A stretch of 14,549 nucleotides of DNA from Candidatus Woesearchaeota archaeon (GTDB lineage Archaea > Nanobdellota > Nanobdellia > Woesearchaeales > UBA12501), in assembly GCA_026394915.1 (NCBI GenBank), contig JAPLZS010000145.1:1-14549 (forward strand), in the 5' to 3' direction. The notes beneath the pieces were generated by a model that ran no database searches, was not told the DNA's origin, and saw nothing but the letters and a program-made list of their open reading frames with translations. Positions 14,259 to 14,549 of the stretch are shown piece by piece. The position numbers were made by a program, and so were the translations under genes. Position 1 is the first letter of the stretch. Every line of letters begins with the position of its first letter.

Positions 14259-14310
14259 TAACCTAATAACCTGAATAACCTAAAGGTCACTATAGGGTCA
14301 CACGAGGTCA
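14259..14310. repeat. Array of short direct repeats upstream of metH
   Basis: TAACCT occurs at 14259, 14267 and 14276 (steps of 8 and 9), followed by GGTCA at 14285, 14296 and 14306 (steps of 11 and 10). On the metH strand this reads as three TGACC units and then three AGGTTA units. The last spacing is close to one helical turn, so the array could bind a regulator on one face. The function is not known. Confidence 0.5.
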
Positions 14311-14416
14311 TCTGCGACGTAGCGTAATTGTTAAGTTAATGAGACACAAGTTTCAGAAACGAAGTGCACGGAAAATTGCATGTCGAATTATCCCGCTTAG
14401 CGGAGAGCATAAAACA

Positions 14417-14432
14417 CCGCAGCTTGCTGCGG
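14417..14432. repeat. Hairpin with CTTG loop, copy 1
   Basis: CCGCAG-CTTG-CTGCGG: a perfect 6-bp stem closed by a G-C pair around CTTG. As RNA from the plus strand this is a stable CUUG tetraloop. A smaller palindrome, CCGCTTAGCGG, lies just before it at 14393-14403. Confidence 0.6.
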
Positions 14433-14441
14433 AATCTGTTT

Positions 14442-14457
14442 CCAAAGCTTGCTTTGG
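14442..14457. repeat. Hairpin with CTTG loop, copy 2
   Basis: CCAAAG-CTTG-CTTTGG: again a perfect 6-bp stem with the same CTTG loop, 9 bases after copy 1. The stem sequences differ, but the loop and closing pair are the same. No T-run follows on the plus strand, so these are not typical intrinsic terminators. Confidence 0.6.
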
Positions 14458-14549
14458 GGTTCCCGGGACTAATGGTGCTTTTGTTTCTCATATATGTTAT
14501 CAAATCTTCAAGAAACAAAAATATTGGGAAAAAAGTTAATTAGTAAGCC

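Larger units (their letters stand above)
14152..14549. other. Region upstream of metH without a recognised gene
   Basis: About 400 bases with no coding-like frame on either strand. The short frames here have no family signature or proper start signals. Near metH the DNA is AT-rich and must hold its promoter, but I cannot assign clear -10 and -35 boxes. No cobalamin or SAM riboswitch consensus is seen. It holds the short repeat array and the two hairpins listed separately. The end (14500-14549) is AT-rich with nothing to report. Confidence 0.5.

Noticed and set aside
14152..14340. Cobalamin or SAM riboswitch before metH
   Set aside because: I found no match to the conserved boxes of these riboswitches on the metH strand.
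14336..14518. Small frames on both strands at the right end
   Set aside because: They run through the hairpin region, have no coding-like features and no clear start signals.
1..14549. CRISPR arrays, tRNA or rRNA genes, insertion sequences
   Set aside because: I saw no regularly spaced long repeats, no tRNA or rRNA signature and no transposase or terminal inverted repeats.

Overview
The window joins two unrelated genomes. Positions 1 to about 10060 are archaeal. The genes are FtsZ, SecE, an Spt5 with NGN and KOW domains, uL11, an archaeal-type CMP kinase and a SlyD-like FKBP. Arginine is mostly AGA/AGG, and TATA boxes sit about 26-30 bases before start codons, giving several leaderless genes. 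The gene set and the small proteins would fit a DPANN archaeon (Woesearchaeota/Pacearchaeota-like), but this placement is inference. From about 10060 to the end the DNA is bacterial, with more CGN arginine codons, Shine-Dalgarno starts and genes for metH, tonB, pyrE and an M16C peptidase. A deltaproteobacterium-like (e.g. Syntrophus-type) source is a guess.

Archaeal part, in order: a 59-residue C-terminal gene remnant; an LpxC homologue with all catalytic residues but an in-frame TAA; CMP kinase; an FKBP-type prolyl isomerase broken by a frame-shifting deletion; ftsZ-secE-spt5-orphan gene; uL11 with its own promoters and a long C-terminal extension; a Nudix-like protein and a HAD hydrolase in tandem; and, on the minus strand, a thioredoxin-CcdA fusion followed by a membrane-anchored protein. 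A last plus-strand gene starts at 10040 with residues that resemble a proteasome beta-type protein. It is cut after about eight codons, at the junction.

Bacterial part, all on the minus strand and probably one operon: metH (short form without the reactivation domain), tonB, pyrE and the N-terminal part of a PreP-like M16 peptidase, which is cut at the same junction. Upstream of metH lies about 400 bases without a gene. It holds an array of short direct repeats and two neighbouring hairpins with the same CUUG loop.

The most notable points are an LpxC (the committed lipid A enzyme) in an archaeal context, carrying a single-base nonsense codon; charged or Ala/Pro-rich extensions on Spt5 and uL11; and the archaeal/bacterial junction, which truncates a gene on each side and is best read as a chimeric contig until shown otherwise. 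I saw no convincing new defence system, CRISPR array, tRNA, rRNA or insertion sequence.
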